DNA of 8,670 nt from an uncultured Agathobacter sp. (lineage in GTDB: Bacteria; Bacillota; Clostridia; Lachnospirales; Lachnospiraceae), in the NCBI GenBank assembly GCA_934358675.1, contig CAKRKX010000091.1, positions 1 through 8,670 on the forward strand, read 5' to 3'. The notes beneath the pieces are model-generated. The model was given only the letters and a program-made list of their open reading frames with translations. It did no database searches and was not told the origin of the DNA. Position 1 is the first letter of the stretch. Each line of letters begins with the position of its first letter. Shown here one piece after another: positions 1 to 6,136 of the stretch. A program made the translations under genes and the position numbers.

Positions 1-1
1 T

Positions 2-952
2 ATCCCGGCTGTTCAGGATAAGGTAAGACAGTTAACAGGCAAAGAGCCGAGCAAATCCTTAAACCCGGATGAGTGTGTAGCAATCGGTGCTTCTATCCAG
101 GGTGGTAAGTTAGCAGGAGATGCCGGTGCCGGTGAGATCTTACTTCTTGATGTAACTCCACTTTCACTCTCTATCGAGACTATGGGTGGTGTCGCTACAA
201 GACTTATTGAGAGAAATACAACCATTCCTACAAAGAAGAGTCAGATCTTCTCTACTGCTGCTGATAACCAGACAGCCGTTGATATCAACGTTGTACAGGG
301 CGAGAGACAGTTCGCAAGAGACAACAAGTCACTCGGACAGTTCCGTCTCGACGGTATCCCGCCAGCACGTCGTGGAGTACCACAGATCGAGGTTACATTT
401 GATATCGATGCCAACGGTATCGTAAACGTATCCGCTAAGGATCTTGGAACAGGTAAGGAGCAGCATATCACAATTACTGCAGGTTCTAACATGTCCGACG
501 AAGAAATCGATAAGGCAGTCAAGGAAGCTGCTGAGTTCGAGGCTCAGGATAAGAAGAGAAAAGAAGCAATCGATGCGAGAAACGAAGCTGAGAGCTTTGT
601 ATTCCAGACAGAGGATGCATTAAAGCAGGTTGGCGAGCAGATCGATGCAGCAGATAAGTCTGCTGTAGAGGCTGATATTGCAGCAGTTAAGTCTTTCCTT
701 GAGGCTCATCCGGAAGCTGACCAGATGACAGAGGCTGATGTAGCTGAACTTAAGGCTGCACAGGAGAAGCTGACAGAGAGCGCACAGAAGGTATTCGCCA
801 AGATGTATGAGCAGGCACAGGCAGCACAAGGTGCCGCAGGTGCAGGTCCTGACATGAGCAACATGGGCGGTGCCGCAGGTCCTGATATGAACGCGGGCGC
901 TTCACAGGGTGCCGATGATGATGTCATCGATGCAGACTTCAAAGAAGTTTAA
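2..952 (+). CDS. dnaK: Chaperone protein DnaK (Hsp70), 3' part
   Basis: DnaK is the cytosolic ATP-dependent Hsp70 chaperone that binds exposed hydrophobic segments, working with DnaJ and GrpE. The reading frame is open from the first bases of the window, so the 5' end lies upstream; 316 residues are visible, about half of the usual 610-640. In order I see the end of the ATPase domain ([15 protein letters not shown]), the interdomain linker and first substrate-binding strand ([17 protein letters not shown]), the beta-sandwich substrate domain ([29 protein letters not shown]), the helical lid (from about [11 protein letters not shown]), a Gly/Ala/Met-rich tail, and the acidic end [11 protein letters not shown] typical of bacterial DnaK. 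The ATG at 182 is an internal methionine, not the start. The linker has SLSIET where many DnaKs have SLGIET. dnaJ follows 78 bases downstream. The identification is certain. Confidence 0.97.
   Translation: MPAVQDKVRQLTGKEPSKSLNPDECVAIGASIQGGKLAGDAGAGEILLLDVTPLSLSIETMGGVATRLIERNTTIPTKKSQIFSTAADNQTAVDINVVQGERQFARDNKSLGQFRLDGIPPARRGVPQIEVTFDIDANGIVNVSAKDLGTGKEQHITITAGSNMSDEEIDKAVKEAAEFEAQDKKRKEAIDARNEAESFVFQTEDALKQVGEQIDAADKSAVEADIAAVKSFLEAHPEADQMTEADVAELKAAQEKLTESAQKVFAKMYEQAQAAQGAAGAGPDMSNMGGAAGPDMNAGASQGADDDVIDADFKEV
830..890 (+). repeat. Imperfect direct repeat in the DnaK tail
   Basis: The 12-mer GGTGCCGCAGGT occurs at 830-841 and again at 869-880. A GCAGGTCCTGAYATGA unit occurs at 842-857 and 875-890. 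In protein this gives two GPDM units inside the flexible Gly/Ala-rich C-terminal tail. Such tails vary in length among DnaKs, and slippage duplication within low-complexity coding sequence is the simplest explanation. Confidence 0.55.
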
Positions 953-975
953 TTAAGAGTAGTGAATAAAAGTAT

Positions 976-1006
976 ATGGGGTTTTCGGTTTTGCCGAAAA
1001 CCCTAT
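976..1006 (+). other. Stem-loop between dnaK and dnaJ
   Basis: GGGTTTTCGG at 979-988 pairs perfectly with CCGAAAACCC at 994-1003 around a TTTTG loop. One G-U and two A-T pairs can extend the stem to 976-1006, about 13 base pairs. No run of T follows (the next bases are GTGCGG), so a simple intrinsic terminator is unlikely. The stem may protect the 3' end of a processed dnaK mRNA or partly attenuate dnaJ expression; that role is inferred from position. It ends 24 bases before the dnaJ start and does not cover its AAGGG ribosome binding site. Confidence 0.6.
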
Positions 1007-1030
1007 GTGCGGATATAAGGGTTTAATATT

Positions 1031-2203
1031 ATGGCAGAGAAAAGAGATTATTATGAGGTGTTAGGAATCCCTAAGACCGCAACGGAGGCTGAGATCAAGA
1101 AGGCATTCCGAACAACCGCAAAGAAGTATCATCCGGATATGCACCCGGGCGATAAAGAGTGCGAGGAAAAATTCAAAGAAGCGCAGGAAGCCTATGCGGT
1201 ACTCAGTGATCCGGATAAGAGAAGACAGTATGACCAGTTTGGTCATGCCGCATTTGAGGGCGGTGCAGGCGGAGCCGGTGGCTTCGACTTCTCGGGAATG
1301 GATATGGGTGACATCTTCGGCGATATCTTTGGTGATTTCTTTGGAGGTGGCTCAAGACGTGGACCGAGCAACGGGCCTGCAAAAGGCGCCAATGTCCGTC
1401 TGAGCGTGCGTATTACATTTGAGGAAGCTGTCTTTGGATGCTCCAAGGAACTGGAATTCTCATATAAGGAAGAGTGTTCGACCTGTCACGGTAACGGCGC
1501 AAAGCCGGGTACATCACCGGAAACATGTGGCAAGTGTGGCGGTAAAGGTAAAGTTGTTTATTCGCAGCAGTCCCTGTTTGGCATGATGCAGAATGTTCAG
1601 ACGTGTCCGGATTGTCAGGGTAAAGGTAAAGTCGTAAAAGAGAAGTGTCCGAATTGTCACGGAACCGGATATATCGCAAAGAAGATCAAGAAGACAGTTG
1701 AGATTCCGGCGGGTATCGACAACGGACAGTGCGTTCGTGTGCGTGACTACGGTGAACCGGGCGTCAACGGCGGACCGAGAGGCGATCTGCTCGTAGAGGT
1801 GATCGTTGCCAGAAATCCGGCATTCGAGCGTCAGGATATGAATATCTTCTCGAATGCATCGATCAGCTTTGGTATTGCAGCGCTCGGTGGGGATGTCCGC
1901 ATCAAGACGGTGGACGGTGATATCATCTATACGGTAGCACCGGGGACACAGAGCGGAACGAGAATCCGTCTGAAAGGTAAGGGAGTTCCTTCTATCCGTA
2001 ATAAGGCAGTGCGCGGCGATCACTACGTTACACTGATCGTAAATACACCGACGGGACTCAGCAAGGAGGCAAAAGATGCTCTTCGACGCTTCGATGAGCT
2101 GACCGGTGGCTCGCTCACCAAAGAGGGTGGCGCATCCACAAGCGGCAAGGAAAAGAAGAAGGGGTTCATGGATAAGATCAAAGAATCCTTAGACGATTTA
2201 TAA
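1031..2203 (+). CDS. dnaJ: Chaperone protein DnaJ (type I Hsp40)
   Basis: DnaJ delivers unfolded substrates to DnaK and stimulates its ATPase. The 390-residue length and full type I layout match the family. The J domain occupies about residues 5-70 with the HPD signature at 34-36. A Gly/Phe-rich linker follows ([31 protein letters not shown]). The zinc domain has four CxxCxGxG repeats, starting with CSTCHGNG at residue 149 and including [16 protein letters not shown] and CPNCHGTG at 206. C-terminal substrate-binding beta domains follow ([35 protein letters not shown]). The ATG at 1031 is preceded by AAGGG about nine bases upstream. The gene lies 78 bases after dnaK in the same direction and is followed by an intrinsic terminator, so the chaperone unit ends here, unlike the longer B. 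subtilis operon. No disruption is seen. Confidence 0.98.
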   Translation: MAEKRDYYEVLGIPKTATEAEIKKAFRTTAKKYHPDMHPGDKECEEKFKEAQEAYAVLSDPDKRRQYDQFGHAAFEGGAGGAGGFDFSGMDMGDIFGDIFGDFFGGGSRRGPSNGPAKGANVRLSVRITFEEAVFGCSKELEFSYKEECSTCHGNGAKPGTSPETCGKCGGKGKVVYSQQSLFGMMQNVQTCPDCQGKGKVVKEKCPNCHGTGYIAKKIKKTVEIPAGIDNGQCVRVRDYGEPGVNGGPRGDLLVEVIVARNPAFERQDMNIFSNASISFGIAALGGDVRIKTVDGDIIYTVAPGTQSGTRIRLKGKGVPSIRNKAVRGDHYVTLIVNTPTGLSKEAKDALRRFDELTGGSLTKEGGASTSGKEKKKGFMDKIKESLDDL

Positions 2204-2215
2204 GAGACAGTTTGT

Positions 2216-2248
2216 AAAACCTGCGGAAATTTTCTGCAGGTTTTGTCT
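2216..2248 (+). terminator. Intrinsic terminator after dnaJ
   Basis: AAAACCTGC at 2216-2224 pairs with GCAGGTTTT at 2236-2244. The stem continues inward through a G-U pair and three further pairs to a three-base loop, about 13 base pairs in all. The descending arm ends in TTTT followed by GTCTGT, giving a modest U-tract. It begins 13 bases after the dnaJ stop codon. Confidence 0.8.
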
Positions 2249-2284
2249 GTATTTGCGCATCTGCTATTTTATGCAAATTCACTA

Positions 2285-2314
2285 TTTACTTTGTACCACC
2301 AAATGTTGTATTAT
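2285..2314 (+). promoter_or_regulatory. Candidate sigma-A promoter for the J-domain gene
   Basis: A -35-like TTTACT (2285-2290; TTACTT one base later) and a -10-like TATTAT (2309-2314) are 17-18 bases apart. They lie between the dnaJ terminator and the next gene, in an AT-rich stretch, where a promoter is expected because the upstream unit is terminated. The -35 match is only partial. If correct, the transcript would have a leader of about 80 bases before the ATG at 2401. The rest of the 197-base gap shows nothing else I can name. Confidence 0.4.
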
Positions 2315-2400
2315 GAGCCTAGTAGTGAAAATTCTGCGCCTACATATAGATGTGTGTGGGCGGTGCTGTGTGGACGATTTGGTACGGAGGGATTGTGCGG

Positions 2401-2847
2401 ATGTCGCTTGAAAATGAACGCAGAGCATTAGAAGAACAACGCCGCACGCTTGAGCGGGAACGACAGGAATTTACGCGGAGGGTTGAAATAGAAGATCGCA
2501 GGCTCGAGCAGCAACAGAAGCTGTTTGATATGAAGTTTAAGATCCTGGAGGAAGAACTGGTCAAGCTGGCCTCCGAGAAGGAACATGTGCAGAAGCAGAA
2601 GGCCTTTTATCAGCGTGTGCATGACTTCGAATTTTTCAGTTCGGGTACTGGGAGAGAGGCTGCACCGAAGGCCAATGTGGTCAAGGGAGAACTGTTTTTC
2701 TCGGGTGTTGGCAATAAACAGTCACTTCGGAAGCGCTACAAGGATCTGATCAAGATCTATCATCCGGATAATCTGGATGGGGATAAGGAGACGATTCAGG
2801 AGATCAACAGTGAGTATAATAAGCTTTGTGCGCTGTACAAGGTTTAG
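2401..2847 (+). CDS. Coiled-coil protein with C-terminal J domain
   Basis: This 148-residue protein has two visible parts. Residues 1 to about 75 are almost entirely charged and Gln-rich heptad-like sequence (ENERRALEEQRRTLERERQEF and onward), a predicted long coiled coil. After a linker with GELFFSGVGNKQ, residues about 106-148 resemble the core of a J domain: LRKRYKDLIKIYHPDNLDGD with an intact HPD at 121-123, then INSEYNKL like the last J-domain helix. There is no signal peptide, membrane segment, zinc motif or G/F linker, so it would be a cytosolic type III J protein with the J domain at the end. The HPD predicts that it can stimulate DnaK, whose gene lies just upstream; its client or partner is unknown. 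The ATG at 2401 is chosen because GGAGGG ends nine bases before it; the in-frame GTG at 2395 and ATG at 2350 are less well placed. The 73-residue gene follows after 16 bases. Confidence 0.85.
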   Translation: MSLENERRALEEQRRTLERERQEFTRRVEIEDRRLEQQQKLFDMKFKILEEELVKLASEKEHVQKQKAFYQRVHDFEFFSSGTGREAAPKANVVKGELFFSGVGNKQSLRKRYKDLIKIYHPDNLDGDKETIQEINSEYNKLCALYKV

Positions 2848-2863
2848 GAAAGAATGAGAGAGT

Positions 2864-3085
2864 ATGGACAGACAGTCATTAATTGAGGGATTACAGAAGG
2901 CATTTGACGGGGATGACCGTCAGCGTAACACCGAGGATGTATCAGACGTCGAATACAAAGGCGATACGAATTCGCTGTATGTGAAGCGACAGAAGGTATT
3001 TGACATGCAGAGCGGGCAGCCGGAGCAGCTGCATGTGATGTCGGAAGAAGAAATATTCGAGCGGTTACATAAGGAACGCCATTAA
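2864..3085 (+). CDS. Hypothetical small charged protein (73 aa)
   Basis: I do not recognise this 73-residue protein. It is hydrophilic and rich in acidic residues, Gln and Arg, with no cysteine, membrane segment or signal peptide. The middle (DVEYKGDTNSLYVKRQKVFDM) could form short strands and the end (MSEEEIFERLHKERH) a helix; this is a reading of composition only. It starts 16 bases after the J-domain gene and is followed directly by a strong terminator, so the two genes probably form one transcript and may act together. The ribosome binding site is moderate (GAGAG or AGGAAAG just upstream). The frame is intact and tightly packed between real features, which supports it being a gene. Confidence 0.7.
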   Translation: MDRQSLIEGLQKAFDGDDRQRNTEDVSDVEYKGDTNSLYVKRQKVFDMQSGQPEQLHVMSEEEIFERLHKERH

Positions 3086-3110
3086 AGAAGGGTGGAAACC
3101 CTTCTTTTTT
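3084..3110 (+). terminator. Strong intrinsic terminator before prmA
   Basis: AAAGAAGGG at 3084-3092 pairs with CCCTTCTTT at 3099-3107. A T-A pair closes a GGAA tetraloop of the GNRA type, and six T follow the GC-rich part. The left arm begins at the stop codon of the 73-residue gene. This should end the two-gene transcript that starts upstream of 2401. Confidence 0.9.
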
Positions 3111-3145
3111 AAATCACAGGAAAGAATTTGGAAAGGAAAAATGCG

Positions 3146-3568
3146 ATGAAGTGGAAAAAATACACGATTGAGACAACGACAGCGGCTGAGGATTTCATGA
3201 GTTCCATGTTGATGGATCTTGGAATTGAGGGCATTGAGATTGAGGATAACATTCCTCTCAGCAAGGAAGATCAGGCAGATATGTTCATTGATTTCCTGCC
3301 GGAACTGCCGCCGGATGAGGGCGTCAGCCATGTCAGCTTCTATATTGAGGAGGATGGCAGTGACCAGACGGAGATCTTAAAGCAGGTAAAGATCGGACTT
3401 GAGAACCTGCGCAGCATGGTGGAAGTTGGATCGGGTGTGATTTCATCATCGGAGACAGAGGATCTGGATTGGATCAACAACTGGAAGAAATATTTTTCAT
3501 CCTTTACGATCGAGGATATTCTGATCAAGCCAACCTGGGAAGAACTGAAGGAAGAAGATAAGGACTAG
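3146..3568 (+). CDS. PrmA N-terminal fragment (140 aa)
   Basis: This is the first piece of the interrupted prmA as it would be translated without read-through. It starts MKWKKYTIETTTAAEDF, the typical PrmA opening, and carries the L11-binding alpha/beta domain and linker (FIDFLPELPPDEG, VSFYIEEDG, WINNWKKYF). It ends at EEDKD before the TAG. It contains no SAM-binding motif, so on its own it cannot be a methyltransferase. In principle it could still bind L11 or pair with the C-terminal piece. Confidence 0.6.
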   Translation: MKWKKYTIETTTAAEDFMSSMLMDLGIEGIEIEDNIPLSKEDQADMFIDFLPELPPDEGVSHVSFYIEEDGSDQTEILKQVKIGLENLRSMVEVGSGVISSSETEDLDWINNWKKYFSSFTIEDILIKPTWEELKEEDKD

Positions 3569-3574
3569 TTTTTG
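3560..3574 (+). promoter_or_regulatory. Possible restart site: AAGGA, TAG stop, TTG start
   Basis: Within 15 bases there is a Shine-Dalgarno-like AAGGA (3560-3564), the amber stop (3566-3568) and a TTG codon (3572-3574) in the same frame. A ribosome stopping at the TAG would be positioned to restart at the TTG. The arrangement is seen directly; its use is inferred. Confidence 0.4.
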
Positions 3575-4135
3575 ATCGAGATCGATCCGGGTATCTCTTT
3601 TGGAACCGGAAAGCACGAGACGACACAGCTTTGTATCCGTCAGCTTTTAAAATACATCCGCGGAAATGCGGATTATACACCGGCGGACAAGCATCCGAAG
3701 GTGCTGGATGTGGGATGCGGAAGCGGAATTCTTTCCATCGTTGCATTAAAGCTCGGAGCAAGGAAAGTAGTCGGAACCGATCTGGATGCGGACTGCATGA
3801 CATCAACCAGAGACAATATGCAGGTGAATCATCTGGACCTGGACCTTGGCAAATTCTATGTCGGAAATCTGATCGATGATGAGGAGCTGCAGAAGACGGT
3901 CGGAACTGAAGAATATGAGATCGTTGTCGCAAACATTCTCGCAGACGTCATTATCCCGATGGCCCCGGTTATCCCGGCACGACTCAAGGAAGGCGGATAC
4001 TTTATCACATCCGGAATCATTGATTTCAAGGAGAACGAAGTAAAAGAAGCCATTGAGGCGGCGGGACTTAAGGTCGTGGAAATCAACCATCAGGGTGAGT
4101 GGGTTAACATTACCGCACAGAAGATTAGAGAGTAG
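3572..4135 (+). CDS. PrmA C-terminal methyltransferase fragment (187 aa, possible TTG start)
   Basis: This is the second piece of prmA if translation restarts at TTG 3572, three bases after the TAG. It holds nearly all of the class I methyltransferase fold: IEIDPGISFGTGKHETT, motif I VLDVGCGSG at residues 44-52, an acidic strand-2 end (VVGTDLDADC) and NILADV. An AAGGA at 3560-3564 lies seven bases before the TTG, ideal spacing for a ribosome binding site, so coupled restart is physically plausible. The AAGGA also encodes Lys-Asp of the upstream frame, so it may be coincidence. Without the N-terminal domain, L11 recognition would be lost unless the pieces associate. Confidence 0.5.
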   Translation: MIEIDPGISFGTGKHETTQLCIRQLLKYIRGNADYTPADKHPKVLDVGCGSGILSIVALKLGARKVVGTDLDADCMTSTRDNMQVNHLDLDLGKFYVGNLIDDEELQKTVGTEEYEIVVANILADVIIPMAPVIPARLKEGGYFITSGIIDFKENEVKEAIEAAGLKVVEINHQGEWVNITAQKIRE

Positions 4136-4152
4136 AACAGACGGAGAAAACG

Positions 4153-4887
4153 ATGTATCAGTTTTTTGTAGAAGAACAGCAGGTGCAGGGAGAGCGCATC
4201 GTAATTACAGGCGCAGATGTCAATCATATCGTCAATGTCCTTCGCATGAAGCCGGGCGAGAAAGTGCGCATCAGTGATTCGGCGGAGCGTGCTTTTTTCT
4301 GCCATATCGAGGAACTTTCACAGGATGAGGTGTGGCTTGCGATTGACGAGCAGGATGAACTCGGCACGGAATTTGCGCATAAAGTCTGTCTGTTTCAGGG
4401 ACTCCCGAAGGGAGACAAGATGGAGCTGATCATACAGAAAGCGGTGGAACTCGGCGTGAGTGAAATTATTCCGGTTGCCATGAAAAACTGTGTGGTCAAG
4501 CTGGACGAGAAAAAAGCGGCAAATAAAGTGAAACGTTGGCAGGCAATCGCGGAGAGCGCAGCGAAGCAGTCGAAGCGCACGGTGATTCCGGAAGTGGCTA
4601 TACCGATCAGCTGGAAAGAAGCGGTCGCTAAGGCGAAGGAGCTTGATATCACGCTGGTTCCGTACGAGAATGAGCGCGGACTGCAGGCGACAAGAGAGAT
4701 TATGCAAAGCATTCCGGACGGCGCATCGATCGGTGTGATGATCGGACCGGAGGGCGGATTTGCGCCGGATGAGATTGCACAGGTGGAAGGAAATATGCAC
4801 CGAATCTCGCTCGGAAGACGTATTCTCCGCACGGAGACGGCTGGACTTGCGACACTTTCTATGTTAATATATACACTTGACGTGTGA
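4153..4887 (+). CDS. rsmE: 16S rRNA (uracil(1498)-N3)-methyltransferase RsmE
   Basis: RsmE methylates N3 of U1498 (E. coli numbering) in 16S rRNA of the small ribosomal subunit, using S-adenosylmethionine. The 244-residue length is normal. The N-terminal PUA-like RNA-binding part is visible (MYQFFVEEQQ, GADVNHIVNVLRMKPGEKVRISD). The C-terminal SPOUT trefoil-knot domain carries QGLPKGDKMELIIQKAVELGV, the SAM-site motif IGPEGGF at residues 197-203 and the knot signature LGRRILRTETA at 220-230. The start ATG has GGAG six bases upstream. It follows prmA by 17 bases, the same pairing as B. subtilis yqeT-yqeU, so the two are probably co-transcribed. Premature translation stop in prmA could reduce rsmE expression by polarity. 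The gene itself is intact. Confidence 0.96.
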   Translation: MYQFFVEEQQVQGERIVITGADVNHIVNVLRMKPGEKVRISDSAERAFFCHIEELSQDEVWLAIDEQDELGTEFAHKVCLFQGLPKGDKMELIIQKAVELGVSEIIPVAMKNCVVKLDEKKAANKVKRWQAIAESAAKQSKRTVIPEVAIPISWKEAVAKAKELDITLVPYENERGLQATREIMQSIPDGASIGVMIGPEGGFAPDEIAQVEGNMHRISLGRRILRTETAGLATLSMLIYTLDV

Positions 4888-4928
4888 CTATTTGGAACAC
4901 GATACATAAAATGAAAAGTGACACGTCA
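4878..4928 (+). repeat. Inverted repeat spanning the rsmE stop codon
   Basis: TGACGTGTGACT at 4878-4889 is the reverse complement of AGTGACACGTCA at 4917-4928 except for one mismatch (11 of 12 pairs, eight of them consecutive), with 27 bases between. The right arm is itself near-palindromic (TGAC-AC-GTCA). No T-run follows, so it is not an ordinary terminator. It could be a long-range hairpin or two copies of a protein-binding site ahead of the desulfurase gene. Confidence 0.45.
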
Positions 4929-4954
4929 TGCTTGCATGTAAGTAGACTTATAAT
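4927..4954 (+). promoter_or_regulatory. Candidate promoter/operator for the desulfurase-thiI pair
   Basis: A perfect -10 hexamer TATAAT lies at 4949-4954, 16 bases before the desulfurase ATG. No good -35 is seen at 16-18 bases; TTGCAT at 4932-4937 is too close (11 bases). A short inverted repeat CATGC-TT-GCATG at 4927-4938 occupies the -35 region, where an activator or repressor could bind. If used, the transcript would have a leader of only about 10 bases, enough for the GAGGA ribosome binding site. The evidence is the -10 match plus position in an 83-base gap. Confidence 0.4.
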
Positions 4955-4970
4955 AGGTAAAGAGGACAAA

Positions 4971-6125
4971 ATGGAAGCTTATTTGGATAATTCCGCTACA
5001 ACGCGGTGCAACCCGCAGGCGGCGGATCTTATGATGAAATTACTGACTGAGGATTACGGTAATCCTTCGTCGATGCATAACAAGGGTGTGATCGCTGAAA
5101 ACTATATGAATGATGCGCGCAAGAAGATTGCCCGTACATTAAAGGTGCAGGACAAAGAAATCTGCTTCACCTCCGGCGGAACGGAATCAAACAACCTTGC
5201 GCTCATCGGAGCGGCAGAGGCGAATCAGCGCAGCGGAAAGCATGTGATCACAACCTCGATCGAGCATCCTTCCGTATCGGCGACGATGGCATATCTGGAG
5301 GAATACGGTTACGAAGTGACCTACCTTCCGGTCGATCACGACGGTGTGATCTCGCTGGAAGATCTGGCAGAAGCAATCCGTCCGGATACGATCCTTGTAT
5401 CTTTGATGATGGTCAACAATGAGATAGGTGCGGTAGAGCCGATCGCGGAGGCGGGAGCGCTCATTAAGAAAATCAATCCGAATACGCTTTTTCATGTGGA
5501 TGCGATTCAGGCATATGGCAAAATGCGCATTTTTCCATCGAAGATGAACATTGATCTTTTAAGTGTCAGCGGACACAAGATCCACGGACCGAAGGGAAGC
5601 GGATTCCTCTACATCAAGGATAAGACGAAGATCCATCCGCTCATCAACGGCGGCGGACAGCAGAAAGGCATGCGATCTGGTACGGAGAATGTTCCGGCAA
5701 TCGCGGGACTCGGCGTGGCTGCGGAGATGATCTATGCGGATTTTGATGAGAAGATCGATCGGATGTATGCACTTCGTGAGCATTTTATTGAGGAAGTGCA
5801 AAAGATTCCGGGCGTCAGTGTTAACGGAAAGCTAACGAGAGAGAATGCGCCGCACATTGTGAGTGTCAGTGTGGAAGGCGTGAGAGCGGAAGTCATGCTG
5901 CATGCGCTTGAAGACAAGGAGATTTACGTCTCGGCAGGAAGTGCCTGCTCATCGAATAAACCTTCGGTCAGCCATACACTTAAAAGCATCGGCTTAAAAC
6001 CGGCACTGCTGGATTCAACGATCCGATTCAGTTTTTGTGTCGATACGACCATGGAAGAGATTGATTATGCATTGGATGCGATGAAACAGATGATTCCGAT
6101 GCTTCAGAAATATACAAGACATTAA
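4971..6125 (+). CDS. Cysteine desulfurase (NifS/IscS family), probable sulfur donor to ThiI
   Basis: This PLP enzyme removes sulfur from cysteine, leaving a persulfide on its own cysteine for transfer to acceptors. The 384-residue protein shows the whole family pattern: MEAYLDNSATTR start, SGGTESNN, SIEHPSV with the PLP-stacking His99, NNEIGAVEPI, HVDAIQAYGK, the PLP lysine in SGHKIHGPKG (Lys203), MRSGTENVPAIAG, and the active cysteine in SAGSACSS (Cys326). The start at 4971 gives the typical N-terminus and has GAGGA just upstream; an in-frame ATG at 4911 would add 20 unusual residues. It ends 11 bases before thiI, whose ribosome binding site overlaps its stop region. B. subtilis has the same pair (nifZ-thiI), where the desulfurase hands sulfur directly to ThiI. 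A dedicated tRNA-thiolation role is therefore more likely than a general iron-sulfur one; no iscU or sufU is adjacent. Confidence 0.93.
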   Translation: MEAYLDNSATTRCNPQAADLMMKLLTEDYGNPSSMHNKGVIAENYMNDARKKIARTLKVQDKEICFTSGGTESNNLALIGAAEANQRSGKHVITTSIEHPSVSATMAYLEEYGYEVTYLPVDHDGVISLEDLAEAIRPDTILVSLMMVNNEIGAVEPIAEAGALIKKINPNTLFHVDAIQAYGKMRIFPSKMNIDLLSVSGHKIHGPKGSGFLYIKDKTKIHPLINGGGQQKGMRSGTENVPAIAGLGVAAEMIYADFDEKIDRMYALREHFIEEVQKIPGVSVNGKLTRENAPHIVSVSVEGVRAEVMLHALEDKEIYVSAGSACSSNKPSVSHTLKSIGLKPALLDSTIRFSFCVDTTMEEIDYALDAMKQMIPMLQKYTRH

Positions 6126-6136
6126 GGAGAAACAGT

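Larger units (their letters stand above)
3146..4135 (+). pseudogene. prmA: prmA interrupted by an in-frame TAG (ribosomal protein L11 methyltransferase)
   Basis: PrmA uses S-adenosylmethionine to methylate ribosomal protein L11. Read through a single TAG at 3566-3568, the frame encodes a full-length PrmA of 329 codons, in the usual range for Clostridia. The first 140 residues contain the N-terminal L11-recognition region and the WINNWKKYF and IKPTWEE motifs that lead into the methyltransferase fold. Immediately after the stop come IEIDPGISFGTGKHETT, the SAM-binding VLDVGCGSG (186-194 in read-through numbering) and NILADV (from 263), all catalytic hallmarks. There is no frameshift or gap: both halves share one frame and are separated by the stop and one Phe codon. 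One base change makes TAG a sense codon such as AAG. It may be a recent nonsense mutation, a sequencing error, a suppressed stop, or a two-piece protein by restart at TTG 3572. Start 3146 is chosen for GGAAAGGA eight bases upstream. rsmE follows after 17 bases. Confidence 0.85.

Noticed and set aside
1514..2023. Long minus-strand open frame of 169 codons opposite dnaJ
   Set aside because: It is a shadow of the dnaJ frame. The protein is Arg/Cys/Thr-rich without family resemblance and there is no convincing ribosome binding site.
2243..2431. Plus-strand frame of 62 codons in the dnaJ to J-domain gap
   Set aside because: It starts inside the dnaJ terminator tail, overlaps the J-domain gene in another frame and lacks a ribosome binding site.
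3141..3149. Two-codon ORF ATG-CGA-TGA overlapping the prmA start
   Set aside because: GGAAAGGA is only three bases from this ATG but eight from the prmA ATG at 3146, so it is probably a chance feature.
3566..3568. Genome-wide reassignment of TAG, or pyrrolysine insertion at the prmA amber codon
   Set aside because: TAG serves as a normal terminator at 2845-2847 and 4133-4135, and PrmA has no known need for pyrrolysine. Local suppression or mutation is simpler.
4395..4907. Minus-strand open frame of 170 codons opposite rsmE
   Set aside because: RsmE on the plus strand has clear family motifs across the same span; the antisense product shows low-complexity Ser/Ile composition typical of shadows.
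4911..4970. Upstream in-frame ATG for the cysteine desulfurase
   Set aside because: It adds 20 residues not typical of the family, covers the TATAAT region, and has a poorer ribosome binding site than the ATG at 4971.
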